Source: Nocardioides sp. T2.26MG-1 (GTDB lineage Bacteria; Actinomycetota; Actinomycetes; Propionibacteriales; Nocardioidaceae). From it: a DNA stretch of 64,000 bases. The stretch's first letter is position 1, and each line of letters starts with the position of its first letter. The stretch lies in the NCBI RefSeq assembly GCF_950101795.1, contig NZ_CATNLZ010000006.1, positions 18,928 to 82,927 on the forward strand, in the 5' to 3' direction. The notes beneath the pieces were generated by a model. That model was not told the origin of the DNA. It did no database searches and worked only from the letters and a program-made list of their open reading frames with translations. The position numbers were made by a program, and so were the translations under genes. Positions 26,500 through 34,517 of the stretch are shown one piece after another.

Positions 26500-28098
26500 T
26501 CATCGGTGTGCGGGGGCGCCGATCTCGAGGGCCCTGCGGGCGGCGGGTACGGCGAGCTCGCGGTCGGCCGCCACCAGTCCGACCCGGGTGCGCCGGTCGA
26601 GCAGGTCGTCGACGTCCGCGGCGCCCTCGTGGGTGACCCCGAACAGCAGCTCGGCGAGGGTGACCGGCACCCCCGCGGCGACCGGTGCCAGCAGCTCCTC
26701 GTCGGACAGCCCGCTGACCTGGCGTGCGCTGTCGAGCACGAGCGCGGCGTCGGTGCCGTAGCGGCGCACCAGCCGGGCGGGCAGCTCGAGCGCGGCCAGC
26801 TCGCGGCGCGGCGCGGCGCCCAGCAGCGGGAGCGTGCGGGTCCGGCAGGGCCCGGCCGGCAGCCCGGCGGCCGCGACCGCGGCGTCGACGGCGTCCTCGG
26901 CCATCCGGCGGTACGTCGTGAGCTTGCCGCCCACGACCGTGACGACGCCGGTGGGGCTGGTGACCACGGCGTGCCGGCGGGACAGGTCGGCGGTGCGGGT
27001 CCCGTCGGCCCCGTCGACACCGAGGTCGAGCAGCGGCCGCAGCCCGGCGAACGCACCGACCACGTCGCCGTGGTGCAGCTGGTGGGAGAACGCCGCCGAG
27101 ACCACGTCGAGCAGGAACCCGACCTCGGTCGCCGAGGGCTCGGGCACGTCGGGGATCTCGCCGTCCACCGGCTCGTCGGTGAGGCCGACGTAGACGGTGC
27201 CGTCGGGCTGGGGCAGCACCATCACGAACCGGTTGGTCTCGCCGGGCACCGGGCAGAACACGGACACGGCGAGCCCCGGCAGCGACTCGGCCCGCAGCAC
27301 CAGGTGGGTGCCGCGGCTGGGCCGCAGCGTGATGCCCTCGACCAGCCCGCCGGCCCAGACGCCGGCGGCGTTGACCACGCTGCGGGCGGTCACGGTCGTG
27401 GTCTCGCCGCCCCCCGAGGGCAGAGTCTCGTCGCGGAGCCGGACCGAGGTGCCGGTGGCCTCGAGCACGCGGGCGTGGGTGCGCACGTGCGCGCCGTACG
27501 ACGCCGCGGTGCGCGCGATCGTGATGACCAGGCGGGCGTCGTCCTCGAGCTGGCCGTCCCAGCCGAGCACCGCGCCGCGCAGCCCCGCCGGGCGCAGCGC
27601 GGGTGCCAGGCCGAGGGTCTCGGTCGCCGAGAGGTGGCGCGGCTTGGGGAGGGTCTCGGTGGGCGTGCGGGCGGCCCGGCGCAGCAGGTCGCCGGCCCAG
27701 AGGCCGCCCCGGGTGACGTACGACTGGAGCCGCGTGACGCTCGAGCCGAGCGGGATCAGCATCGCCATCGGGTGGGTGAGGTGGGGGGCGGTGACGTCCA
27801 TGAGGATGCCGCGCTCGACCGCGCTCTCGTGGGCCACGCCCACCTGGCCCTTCGCGAGGTAGCGCAGGCCGCCGTGGACCATCTTGGACGACCAGCGGGA
27901 GGTGCCGAAGGCGAGGTCGTGCGCGTCCACGGCGAGCACGGAGAGGCCGCGGCTGACCGCGTCGAGGGCGACGCCGGCGCCGGTGACGCCGAGGCCGATC
28001 ACGACCAGGTCGACGTCGCTGGGGGCGCCGGCGAGTCCGGGGGTGATGCGGGTGGCGGTCATAGCGGTGTTCGTGGTGGGGCTGGTGGTGGTGTTCAT
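26500..28098 (-). CDS. glpD: Aerobic glycerol-3-phosphate dehydrogenase
   Basis: FAD-dependent membrane-associated dehydrogenase that oxidises sn-glycerol-3-phosphate to dihydroxyacetone phosphate and feeds electrons to quinone. It is 532 residues. It has an FAD motif GLGVTGAGVALDAVSRG, GTSRWSSKMVHGGLRYL (a GlpD signature), and a C-terminal GlpD domain. The ATG at 28098 overlaps the TetR stop codon (ATGA), so the pair is co-transcribed. Gene order with the divergent flavoprotein and lipid kinase matches M. tuberculosis Rv2249c-Rv2252. Confidence 0.94.
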   Translation of the reverse strand: MNTTTSPTTNTAMTATRITPGLAGAPSDVDLVVIGLGVTGAGVALDAVSRGLSVLAVDAHDLAFGTSRWSSKMVHGGLRYLAKGQVGVAHESAVERGILMDVTAPHLTHPMAMLIPLGSSVTRLQSYVTRGGLWAGDLLRRAARTPTETLPKPRHLSATETLGLAPALRPAGLRGAVLGWDGQLEDDARLVITIARTAASYGAHVRTHARVLEATGTSVRLRDETLPSGGGETTTVTARSVVNAAGVWAGGLVEGITLRPSRGTHLVLRAESLPGLAVSVFCPVPGETNRFVMVLPQPDGTVYVGLTDEPVDGEIPDVPEPSATEVGFLLDVVSAAFSHQLHHGDVVGAFAGLRPLLDLGVDGADGTRTADLSRRHAVVTSPTGVVTVVGGKLTTYRRMAEDAVDAAVAAAGLPAGPCRTRTLPLLGAAPRRELAALELPARLVRRYGTDAALVLDSARQVSGLSDEELLAPVAAGVPVTLAELLFGVTHEGAADVDDLLDRRTRVGLVAADRELAVPAARRALEIGAPAHR

Positions 28099-28697
28099 GG
28101 CTGGAGGCTCCGGGTCAGGGCGAGGGCGAGCTCGGCGTCGAGGTCGCCGAGCGAGACCTGGTCGTCGACCATCGTGTGCGCGGACAGCACGAACCCGTGG
28201 GTGGCGAGCAGCATCGCCCGCGCCATCGAGACCGGGTTGCCGGGCCGGGCGGCGCCCTCGGCCTGGGCCTCGCGGAGCGCGGCGACCGTGCGCTCGAGGA
28301 TGCCGTCCTGGGAGCGGCCGCGCCGGGAGAACAGGTAGGGCAGGATCAGCTCGGGGTCGAGGTCGACGATGCGCACGAACAGCTCGTTCTCGCGCAGCCG
28401 CTGCACGGTGCCGACGATGTCGCGGACCAGCCGCTCGACGGTCGGGGCGTCCGGGTCGTCGTGGGCGAGCGAGTCGGCGACCACGTCGCCCCACTCGCGG
28501 GTCATCAGGTCGGCGAGCAGCCGGGGCATGTCCGCCCAGGTGCGGTAGATCGTCATCCGGGAGACCCCGGCCCGGCGGGCCACCTCGGTGAGCGTCGTAC
28601 GCCGCCAGCCGACGTCGAGGATGCAGTCGCGGGCGGCGTCGAGGTAGGAGTCCCGCGGCTCGACCCGGTCCGGCTCGTTGTGACGAAGTGACGTCAT
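28095..28697 (-). CDS. TetR family regulator of glpD/flavoprotein-kinase locus
   Basis: A 200-residue TetR-family repressor. The N-terminal HTH is clear (GWRRTTLTEVARRAGVSRMTIYRTW), and the C-terminal ligand domain is less conserved. It overlaps glpD by 4 bp and is divergent from the AGPS-like flavoprotein, with 17 bp between the two start codons. A 21-bp palindrome covers that whole gap, so it probably represses both transcripts, its own included. By position it corresponds to M. tuberculosis Rv2250c. The ligand may be a glycerolipid or acyl intermediate (inference). Confidence 0.9.
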   Translation of the reverse strand: MTSLRHNEPDRVEPRDSYLDAARDCILDVGWRRTTLTEVARRAGVSRMTIYRTWADMPRLLADLMTREWGDVVADSLAHDDPDAPTVERLVRDIVGTVQRLRENELFVRIVDLDPELILPYLFSRRGRSQDGILERTVAALREAQAEGAARPGNPVSMARAMLLATHGFVLSAHTMVDDQVSLGDLDAELALALTRSLQP

Positions 28698-28716
28698 GTG
28701 TCACACTGTAACACGT
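28696..28716. promoter_or_regulatory. TetR operator covering both divergent start codons
   Basis: A 21-bp near-palindrome with core GTGTCACACTGTAACAC (28698-28714). Its two halves match at 16 of 20 non-central positions. It spans the interval between the tetR ATG (28697) and the flavoprotein GTG (28715) and touches both codons. Confidence 0.7.
28699..28707 (+). promoter_or_regulatory. Extended -10 (TGTCACACT) for leaderless flavoprotein transcript
   Basis: TGTCACACT ends 7 nt before the GTG at 28715, the same layout as the TGTCACAAT elements at 34502, 52413 and 60232. It lies within the TetR operator. Confidence 0.45.
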
Positions 28717-30292
28717 GAGCGCGAACCAGACCGAGATGCATCCGTCCCGCTGGGGCGACCCGACCCGCGCCCGGCCGCTCCCCGACGAGGCCCGCGGCCT
28801 GGTCGAGATGGTGTTCGGGGTCGACGACCGGCCCGCGGTCGAGCACCCCCCGCTCGCGCCGTCCACGCTGCCCGCCGACCTGGTCGCCGCCCTCCGCGAG
28901 GTCGTCGGCGCCGAGCACGTGCTGACCGACGACGAGACCCGGCGGCTGCGCACCCGCGGCAAGTCCACGCCCGACCTGCTGCGCGCCCGGGCCGGCGACC
29001 TGACCGACGCACCCGACGCCGTCGTCCGCCCCGGCAGTCACGACGAGGTCGCCGCCGTGCTGGCGTTCGCCGTCGAGCACCACCTGGCCGTGGTGCCGTT
29101 CGGCGGCGGTACGTCGGTGACCGGCGGCCTGGTCGCCCGGCGCGAGGGGTTCGCCGCCGTGCTGAGCCTCGACCTGGTGCGGATGAAGCGGCTGCTCGCG
29201 GCCGACCCCGTGTCGATGACCGCGACGCTCGAGCCCGGGCTGCGCGGTCCGGAGGCCGAGGCACTGCTCGCGGCCGAGGGGATGACGCTCGGCCACTTCC
29301 CGCAGTCCTTCGAGTACGCCAGCATCGGCGGGTTCGCCGCGACCCGCTCCAGCGGCCAGTCCAGCGCGGGCTACGGCCGCTTCGACTCCGTCGTGGTCGG
29401 CCTCACGGTCGCCACTCCCCAGGGCCGGATCGACCTCGGCACCGCACCGGCCAACGCCGCCGGGCCCGACCTGCGCCAGCTCTTCCTCGGCTCGGAGGGC
29501 ACCCTCGGCGTGATCACCGCGGTGACCGTCCGGGTCCGGCCCGTGCCGGCCGTGAAGGCCTACGAGGCCTGGCGCTGGCCGTCGTTCGCCGACGGCGCCA
29601 CCGCGATGCGGACCCTCGCCCAGGCCGGCCTGCTGCCGACCGTGCTGCGGCTCTCCGACGAGTCCGAGTCGGCGATCAACCTCGCCGACCCGGCCGCGAT
29701 CGGGGGCGAGTCGAGCGGCGGCTGCCTGATGGTGGTCGGGTTCGAGGGCGAGGCGACGGCGGTCGAGGCCAAGCGGGCCGCGGTCACGGCCGTCTTCGAG
29801 GGCCTCGGCGGCACCAATGCGGGCACCGCGCCGGGGGAGAGGTGGGAGCACGGGCGGTACGACGCGCCGTACCTGCGCGACTCGCTGCTCGACGCCGGCG
29901 TGCTCGCCGAGACCCTCGAGACCGCGACGTTCTGGTCCAACCTCGACCGCGTCTACACGAGCGTGAAGTCGGCGCTCGAGGGTGCGCTCGGCCAGCCGTC
30001 GCTGGTGCTCTGCCACATCTCGCACGTCTATGAGACCGGGGCATCGCTGTACTTCACGGTCGCGGCCAAGGAGACCGACGACCCGCTCGGGCAGTGGCGC
30101 GCGGCCAAGGCCGCCGCCAGCGACGCGATGCTCGCGTCCGGCGCGACGATCACCCACCACCACGCGGTCGGCACCGACCACAAGCCCTGGTTCGCGCGCG
30201 AGATCGGGCCGGTCGGCGTCTCGATCCTGCGCGCCGTCAAGGCCGACCTGGACCCCACCGGGGTGCTCAACCCGGGGGTGCTGATCCCGTGA
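28715..30292 (+). CDS. FAD-binding oxidase, alkylglycerone-phosphate-synthase-like
   Basis: A 525-residue PCMH-type FAD enzyme of the glycolate oxidase/VAO family, most like alkyldihydroxyacetonephosphate synthase. Visible features are VRPGSHDEVAAVLAFA, PFGGGTSVTGGL, EYASIGGFAATRSSGQSSAGYGRF, GSEGTLGVIT, and a C-terminal HHHAVGTDHKPW. True AGPS makes the ether bond of plasmalogens; bacterial homologues such as Rv2251 are uncharacterised. Its link to glpD (DHAP supply) and a diacylglycerol kinase supports a glycerolipid role. GTG start, apparently leaderless; the stop overlaps the kinase GTG (GTGA). Confidence 0.88.
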   Translation: MSANQTEMHPSRWGDPTRARPLPDEARGLVEMVFGVDDRPAVEHPPLAPSTLPADLVAALREVVGAEHVLTDDETRRLRTRGKSTPDLLRARAGDLTDAPDAVVRPGSHDEVAAVLAFAVEHHLAVVPFGGGTSVTGGLVARREGFAAVLSLDLVRMKRLLAADPVSMTATLEPGLRGPEAEALLAAEGMTLGHFPQSFEYASIGGFAATRSSGQSSAGYGRFDSVVVGLTVATPQGRIDLGTAPANAAGPDLRQLFLGSEGTLGVITAVTVRVRPVPAVKAYEAWRWPSFADGATAMRTLAQAGLLPTVLRLSDESESAINLADPAAIGGESSGGCLMVVGFEGEATAVEAKRAAVTAVFEGLGGTNAGTAPGERWEHGRYDAPYLRDSLLDAGVLAETLETATFWSNLDRVYTSVKSALEGALGQPSLVLCHISHVYETGASLYFTVAAKETDDPLGQWRAAKAAASDAMLASGATITHHHAVGTDHKPWFAREIGPVGVSILRAVKADLDPTGVLNPGVLIP

Positions 30293-31212
30293 CTGCCCAG
30301 AGAGACGGCAGGGCGTACACGTTCCTGGTCAACCCGTCCTCGGGCGGCGGCGCCGCGCCCGAGGCCGTGGTGCCGGTCGCCCGGCTGCTGCGCGAGGCCG
30401 GCTCGGAGGTCGACGTGACCTACTCGCCCGGCCCGCACGCGATGGTCGAGCTGGTCGGCGCGGCCGTCGACCGCGGCGACGTCGTGGTGTCGGTCGGCGG
30501 CGACGGGATGGTGTCCTCGCTGGCGGGTCTGGTGTCGGAGCGCGGCGGCACGCTCGGGCTGGTGCCCGCGGGCCGGGGCAACGACTTCGCCCGGATGCTC
30601 GGCGTCCCCGACGACGCCGCCGGCCAGGCGCGGCTGCTGCTCGGGAGCGCCGTACGCCGCATCGACCTGCTCTCGGTCACCGGTCTCGGACCGGTGCGGC
30701 AGGTGGTGGCGGGCTCGGTCTACGCCGGCGTCGACGCCCGCGCCGCCGAGATCGTCGACCGCGCGACCTGGCTGCCGCGGCGGCTGCAGTACCCCTACGC
30801 CGCGCTCCGCTCGCTGGCGACGTACCAGCCCGGGCGCTACCTCGTGTCCGTCGACGGCATGGAGCACACGTACGCCGCCGCCACGGTCGTGGTCGCCAAC
30901 TCGGCGTACTACGGCAGCGGCATGAAGATCGCCCCCGCCGCCTCGGTCGAGGACGGGCTGCTCGACGTCGTGGTGATCGAGGCCGCGTCGCGGCTGGAGC
31001 TGATGCGGTCGCTGCCGAAGGTCTACGACGGCTCCCACGTCGACCTGCCCGAGGTCACCGTGCTCACCGGCACCCGCGTCGAGCTGCGCGGCTCGGCCCG
31101 CCACCCGATCCCGGCCGGCGGCGACGGCGAGCCGCTCGGCCCGCTCCCCGCCCTGGGCTCCCCACCCGCCGTCCTCAAGGTGCTCCCCTGGGCGCTCGCC
31201 GTCCTGGCCTGA
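30289..31212 (+). CDS. Diacylglycerol/sphingosine kinase-family lipid kinase
   Basis: A 307-residue DagK-catalytic-domain lipid kinase. It has NPSSGGGAAPEAV at the N-terminus, the nucleotide loop VVSVGGDGMVSSLAG, PAGRGNDFARMLG, and a typical C-terminal KIAPAASVEDGLLDVVVIE segment. It would phosphorylate diacylglycerol or a related lipid. The M. tuberculosis positional equivalent, Rv2252, is a diacylglycerol kinase linked to phosphatidylinositol mannoside metabolism. It is translationally coupled to the upstream flavoprotein (GTGA overlap) and ends inside the convergent hydrolase gene. Confidence 0.92.
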   Translation: MTAQRDGRAYTFLVNPSSGGGAAPEAVVPVARLLREAGSEVDVTYSPGPHAMVELVGAAVDRGDVVVSVGGDGMVSSLAGLVSERGGTLGLVPAGRGNDFARMLGVPDDAAGQARLLLGSAVRRIDLLSVTGLGPVRQVVAGSVYAGVDARAAEIVDRATWLPRRLQYPYAALRSLATYQPGRYLVSVDGMEHTYAAATVVVANSAYYGSGMKIAPAASVEDGLLDVVVIEAASRLELMRSLPKVYDGSHVDLPEVTVLTGTRVELRGSARHPIPAGGDGEPLGPLPALGSPPAVLKVLPWALAVLA

Positions 31213-31771
31213 GGGAGCCGAGGAAGGCCGACAGCTCCCCGGTGATCTCCCGGAGGATCTCGGCGGAGCGGTCGGGGTCGGAGGGGACCTCCATCAGGTG
31301 GTCGGCGTCCGGCACCTCGAGCACCTGCGCGCGGGTCGACCGGGCGGCCTCCCCGGACCACAGCTCGTCCTGGCCGCCGCCGACGAGCAGCACGGGCACC
31401 CCGTCGGAGACCAGCCGGGTGATCGAGTCGAGCACGCCGGGCAGGGTCACGAGCGGGGTGAGCAGCACGTAGGCGTCGGCCCGGGGGCCGGATCGTACGA
31501 CGCGGGTGCCGAGCGACTTCGCCGCGAACAGCCACCGCTCCGGGGTCGGCGGCAACGCGCTCTCCTCGGCGACCGCGGCCGCGGCGTGCTCGGCGACCCA
31601 GCCGTTGATCCCCTCCAGCGACTCGGGCACCTGCCACCAGACCTCGCGCACCGACCACCCGTGGTCCTCCAACACCCCCCGCGTCCGCTGGAGGAGCGGC
31701 AGCGCCGGCGTGTAGAGCCGCCCCGGCAGGATCAGCGCCCGCCGGGAGGAGCGGTTCAGCGGAACGTCCAC
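31175..31771 (-). CDS. Alpha/beta hydrolase-like protein
   Basis: A 198-residue protein with an alpha/beta hydrolase layout: an opening LILPGRLYTPALPLL strand, a nucleophile elbow in AAKSLGTRVV (Ser in KSLGT), an Asp candidate in VGGGQDELW, and a His candidate in DADHLMEVP. The substrate is unknown. I chose the GTG at 31771 because it is the first start before the homologous region. It overlaps the end of the pirin gene by 16 bp, so the two are probably co-transcribed. It overlaps the kinase 3' end by 38 bp on the opposite strand. Confidence 0.75.
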   Translation of the reverse strand: MDVPLNRSSRRALILPGRLYTPALPLLQRTRGVLEDHGWSVREVWWQVPESLEGINGWVAEHAAAAVAEESALPPTPERWLFAAKSLGTRVVRSGPRADAYVLLTPLVTLPGVLDSITRLVSDGVPVLLVGGGQDELWSGEAARSTRAQVLEVPDADHLMEVPSDPDRSAEILREITGELSAFLGSLRPGRRAPRGAP

Positions 31772-32427
31772 ACCATCAGCTCCGTCGGCACCGCGGCGGT
31801 CACGGCCAGGCCGGGCCGGTCGGTGATCCGGAACGCGTCGCCGTCGGCCAGCGGCTCCGCCATCGACGACCGCCTGAGCGCGCCGCCCGCCACGAACACG
31901 TGCTGCAGCCGCTCGTCGGGCAGCGTCACCGTGTCGCCGGCGCCGAGCCGCGCGACCCGCAGGGTCGCGTCCCCGAGGGTCACGACCTCGACCAGCTCGC
32001 CGGGGGCGAGCTCGACCGCGCGCACGGAGTACGCCGGCGGCGTCCCGACCTCGTCCGGGGTCAGCCACGCCTGGACGAAGCGTGCCGGCCCGTCCGGGCC
32101 CGCGACCTCGGAGTGGGTCACGCCGCTGCCTGCGGAGAGCACCTGCACCATGCCCGGGGTGACGACCGCGGAGTGCCCCTCGGAGTCGTCGTGGACCAGC
32201 GACCCCGACAGCACCCAGGTGACGATCTCGAGGTCGCGGTGCGGGTGGGCATCGAACCCGGCGCCGGCGGCGAGCCGGTGGTCGTCGTGGCACACCAGCC
32301 GACCGAAGGCGACGTTGTCGGCGTCGTAGCGCTCGCCGAAGGAGAACGAGTGCCGGGTGAAGAATCCGTCCCCTCGCACGAGGTAGCGATCAGTTCCCCG
32401 GCGGATCTCGACGCTCACCGGCATCAT
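31756..32427 (-). CDS. Pirin family protein (bicupin)
   Basis: A 223-residue pirin. The N-terminal cupin has the metal-binding signature HPHRDLEIVTWVLSG (two His and the Glu) and a later HSEVAG. Pirins bind Fe or another metal; some are quercetin dioxygenases and some act as redox cofactors. The function here is unknown. It begins MMPVSVEIRRG at 32427, only 6 bp from the GTG of the divergent beta-glucosidase, so each promoter must lie within the other's coding sequence or in the start region. Confidence 0.9.
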   Translation of the reverse strand: MMPVSVEIRRGTDRYLVRGDGFFTRHSFSFGERYDADNVAFGRLVCHDDHRLAAGAGFDAHPHRDLEIVTWVLSGSLVHDDSEGHSAVVTPGMVQVLSAGSGVTHSEVAGPDGPARFVQAWLTPDEVGTPPAYSVRAVELAPGELVEVVTLGDATLRVARLGAGDTVTLPDERLQHVFVAGGALRRSSMAEPLADGDAFRITDRPGLAVTAAVPTELMVWTFR

Positions 32428-32433
32428 TGTGCC

Positions 32434-33795
32434 GTGCCCGACCCTTCCCCTGACACCTCGCTCCCTCAGCTCCCGCCCGGCTTCCGCTTCGGGACCAGCA
32501 CGGCGTCGTACCAGATCGAGGGCGCCGCGACCGAGGACGGCAAGGGGCCGAGCATCTGGGACACGTTCACCGCGGAGGAGGGCCGCATCGTCGACGGGTC
32601 CACAGGTGCGGTCGCGTGCGACCACTACCACCGGTACGCCGAGGACGTCGCGCTGATGAAGCGCCTCGGTGCCGGCGGCTACCGCCTCTCGATCTCGTGG
32701 CCGCGGATCCAGCCCACCGGGTCCGGCGCCCCCAATGCGCGCGGCCTGGACTTCTACGACCGCCTCATCGACGAGCTGCTCGCCAACGGCGTGCAGCCGA
32801 TGGCCACGCTCTACCACTGGGACCTGCCCCAGGCGCTCGAGGACGACGGCGGCTGGCTCAACCGGGCCACCGTCGACCGGTTCGCGGAGTACGCCGCGAT
32901 CGTCGGCGAGCGGTACGCCGACCGCGTCGAGCACTGGATCCCGGTCAACGAGCCCAACGTCGTGATGATGATGGGCTACGCGATCGGCATCCACGCGCCG
33001 GGGCGCAGCCTGATGTTCGACTCGATGCCGGTCGCCCACCACCTGCTGCTCGCCCACGGCCGCGCCGCGGTCGAGCTGCGCGCCGCCGGCGCGACCAGCA
33101 TCGGCTGCGCCAACAACCACGCGCCGATGTGGCCGGCCAGCGACGACGAGGCCGACGTCGGCGCGACCAAGCTGTTCGACGCGCTCTGGAACGGCATGTT
33201 CACCGAGCCGATGCTGCTGGGCCGCTACCCGGTGGACCTGCAGCCGCTGATGGCCGACGTGGTGCAGAACGGCGACCTGTCGGTGATCCGGCAGCCGCTC
33301 GACTTCTACGGGGTCAACTACTACAACCCGTTCAAGGTCGGCGCCGCCCGCGAGGACGCGGAGATGCCGTTCGAGTTCCGTGAGCTCGTGGGCTACCCGA
33401 CCACCGACTTCGGCTGGCCGGTCGTCCCCGACGCGCTGCGCGAGTGGCTGATCACGCTGCGGGCGCGCTACCGCGCCGCGCTGCCGCCGATCTACATCAC
33501 CGAGTCGGGCTGCGCCTACAACATGGGCCCCGACGAGCATGGCGTGGTCGACGACCAGGCGCGCATCGACTACCTCGACGCGCACCTGCGCGCGGTCGCC
33601 ACCGCCTGCCAGCGCGGGGTCGACGTCCGCGGCTACTACACGTGGTCGCTGATGGACAACTTCGAGTGGTCCGAGGGCTTCACCCAGCGCTTCGGCCTCG
33701 TGCACGTCGACTACGACACCCAGGTGCGCACCCCGAAGCGGTCGTTCCAGTGGTACGCCGACGTCATCGCGGCCCAGACCCGCTCCCGGGGTTGA
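32434..33795 (+). CDS. GH1 beta-glucosidase
   Basis: Family 1 glycoside hydrolase, 453 residues, cytoplasmic (no signal peptide), hydrolysing beta-glucosides such as cellobiose or plant glycosides. It has the N-terminal signature FRFGTSTASYQIEGA, the acid/base Glu173 in VNEPN, and the nucleophile Glu357 in ITESG. YTWSLMDNFEWSEGF is the conserved sugar-binding C-terminal motif. The GTG at 32434 is 6 bp from the divergent pirin start. No sugar transporter or LacI regulator is adjacent. Confidence 0.95.
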   Translation: MPDPSPDTSLPQLPPGFRFGTSTASYQIEGAATEDGKGPSIWDTFTAEEGRIVDGSTGAVACDHYHRYAEDVALMKRLGAGGYRLSISWPRIQPTGSGAPNARGLDFYDRLIDELLANGVQPMATLYHWDLPQALEDDGGWLNRATVDRFAEYAAIVGERYADRVEHWIPVNEPNVVMMMGYAIGIHAPGRSLMFDSMPVAHHLLLAHGRAAVELRAAGATSIGCANNHAPMWPASDDEADVGATKLFDALWNGMFTEPMLLGRYPVDLQPLMADVVQNGDLSVIRQPLDFYGVNYYNPFKVGAAREDAEMPFEFRELVGYPTTDFGWPVVPDALREWLITLRARYRAALPPIYITESGCAYNMGPDEHGVVDDQARIDYLDAHLRAVATACQRGVDVRGYYTWSLMDNFEWSEGFTQRFGLVHVDYDTQVRTPKRSFQWYADVIAAQTRSRG

Positions 33796-33799
33796 CGGC

Positions 33800-34465
33800 T
33801 CAGACGCTGTGACGGACGGCCAGGGTGGCCCGGACGGCGTCCTCGTCGAACTCCTCGCCGAGCCACGCGAAGAGTCCCCGCAGCGCGGCCGGATTCGCGA
33901 CGTAGTCGTCGTAGTGGACGTGATAGGCCGACTCGCCGAGTGAGTCTGCGAGGTCGAGCAGCCGCCGCTCGATCGTGGCGAGGTACTCCGACTTGTCGCC
34001 GTCCTTGGCCCACCACTTGCTCGTGAGCACGGCTGCGTGGTCGCGGGTGTTGACCAGGAACCGGGCCCCCGGGAACACCTCGCGCAGCCACGCGACGTAC
34101 TCCTCGAGGTCGGGCTGATACCACCGGATCTCCTTGAACCCGGTCACCCGCGTGTCCTCCTGCGGGCGCAGCAGCGTGTCCAGCGCGAGCTGGCGGCACC
34201 AGTCGAGGGCGCGCACGGTGGGGAATCCGGCGGCGCCGAAGAAGGGGTGGGTCGGCTCGGCCAGGCGCTCGCGCCCGTAGCGGCGGACCATCTGGCGTCG
34301 CGTCGACGCGCCTGTGCGGTGGAAGAGGAACAGGTGATGCAGCGCGTCGCGGCTCTCGCCGCGGATCAGGTAGCCGGGCAGGGTGTTGAGCACGCCCATC
34401 AACAGTGTGGAGCCCGAGCGGCCGTACGTGACCACGAACAGGTACCTCAGGTCGGGCCGCGGCAT
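33800..34465 (-). CDS. PAPS-dependent sulfotransferase
   Basis: A 222-residue sulfotransferase-family protein. The 5'-phosphosulfate-binding loop is near the N-terminus (TYGRSGSTLLMGVLN), and a 3'-phosphate-type segment follows around FLVNTRDHAAVLTSKWW. The family moves sulfate from PAPS to sugars or lipids. I chose the ATG at 34465 because homology starts there. It is divergent from the methyltransferase-glycosyltransferase operon and convergent with the beta-glucosidase (4 bp gap). With the second sulfotransferase at 38591 it points to a sulfated product of the adjacent glycan genes. The acceptor is unknown. Confidence 0.85.
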   Translation of the reverse strand: MPRPDLRYLFVVTYGRSGSTLLMGVLNTLPGYLIRGESRDALHHLFLFHRTGASTRRQMVRRYGRERLAEPTHPFFGAAGFPTVRALDWCRQLALDTLLRPQEDTRVTGFKEIRWYQPDLEEYVAWLREVFPGARFLVNTRDHAAVLTSKWWAKDGDKSEYLATIERRLLDLADSLGESAYHVHYDDYVANPAALRGLFAWLGEEFDEDAVRATLAVRHSV

Positions 34466-34501
34466 GGCCCGGAGTCTAGGGGCGGACCGGCGGCCGGCGG
34501 G

Positions 34502-34510
34502 TGTCACAAT
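34502..34510 (+). promoter_or_regulatory. Extended -10 TGTCACAAT of glycan operon
   Basis: TGTCACAAT ends 7 nt before the ATG at 34518. The same nonamer lies in the same position before the genes at 52429 and 60247. Confidence 0.45.
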
Positions 34511-34517
34511 GGCCGCC

